The notes beneath the pieces were generated by a model. That model saw only the letters and a list, made by a program, of their open reading frames with translations, made no database searches and was not told the origin of the DNA. A program made the position numbers and the translations under genes. From NCBI GenBank assembly GCA_900314345.1, contig OMUX01000400.1:1-14599 (forward strand): a DNA stretch of 14,599 nt, read 5' to 3'. This stretch comes from an uncultured Erysipelotrichaceae bacterium (GTDB lineage Bacteria; Bacillota_I; Bacilli_A; Erysipelotrichales; Erysipelotrichaceae). Of the stretch, positions 14,574 to 14,599 are shown piece after piece (positions within the stretch are counted from its first letter, which is position 1; each line of letters opens with the position of its first letter).

Positions 14574-14599
14574 GATATGGTATACTGTTTCTGGAGCTA

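Noticed and set aside
1..14599. tRNA, rRNA, CRISPR array, toxin-antitoxin pair or phage defence operon
   Set aside because: Gaps between genes are short and hold only promoters and terminators. No regularly spaced repeats, cloverleaf-like segments or defence-associated motifs were seen; AddAB is the general DNA repair complex.

Overview
The window looks like chromosomal DNA from a low-to-mid GC Firmicute, most likely an Erysipelotrichia-type lineage. This placement is inferred from gene content: AddAB rather than RecBCD, RNase M5, a MEP-pathway ispE, an XpaC-like protein and a sortase-type wall anchor. Shine-Dalgarno sites are classical (GGAGG-like), and several promoters carry an extended -10 (TGnTATAAT). 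I found no tRNA, rRNA, CRISPR array, complete insertion sequence or phage gene.

Layout from left to right. (1) Positions 1-879, minus strand: an XpaC-like membrane protein whose C-terminus runs off the left edge. (2) 938-1771, minus: an orphan 277-residue protein with its own promoter and terminator. (3) 1940-7694, plus: addB-addA, the double-strand-break end-processing helicase-nuclease, with reading frames overlapping by 17 nt. Its promoter sits almost on the addB start codon. (4) About 7699-7739: a strong hairpin terminator shared by the converging addA and glmU transcripts. (5) 7751-13007, minus: a tightly packed operon transcribed mnmE, tatD, rnmV, rsmA, ispE, glmU. It contains three successive ATGA stop/start overlaps and a 1-nt gap. 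It joins tRNA wobble modification, 5S rRNA maturation, 16S rRNA dimethylation, isoprenoid precursor synthesis and UDP-GlcNAc synthesis. The last four genes are a compressed version of the Bacillus tatD-rnmV-ksgA-ispE-glmU neighbourhood. (6) 13116-14546, minus: an alanine-rich coiled-coil surface protein with an IPYTGD sorting signal. It has its own terminator but no start codon and no signal peptide. (7) About 14521-14599: an abrupt AT-rich tail (24% GC, against 48% in the preceding 60 bp) carrying a 13-bp perfect inverted repeat.

Most of the window is housekeeping. The two observations most worth pursuing are the right end, where the surface-protein frame is cut exactly at an inverted repeat (an inversion or shuffling site, a mobile-element end, or an assembly junction), and a GlmU that stops before the acetyltransferase domain and is followed at once by a terminator. 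Smaller points are an AddB without a Walker A motif, a possibly leaderless addB mRNA, and an internal promoter for glmU inside the ispE stop region. I see no clear new defence or mobile system inside the window.
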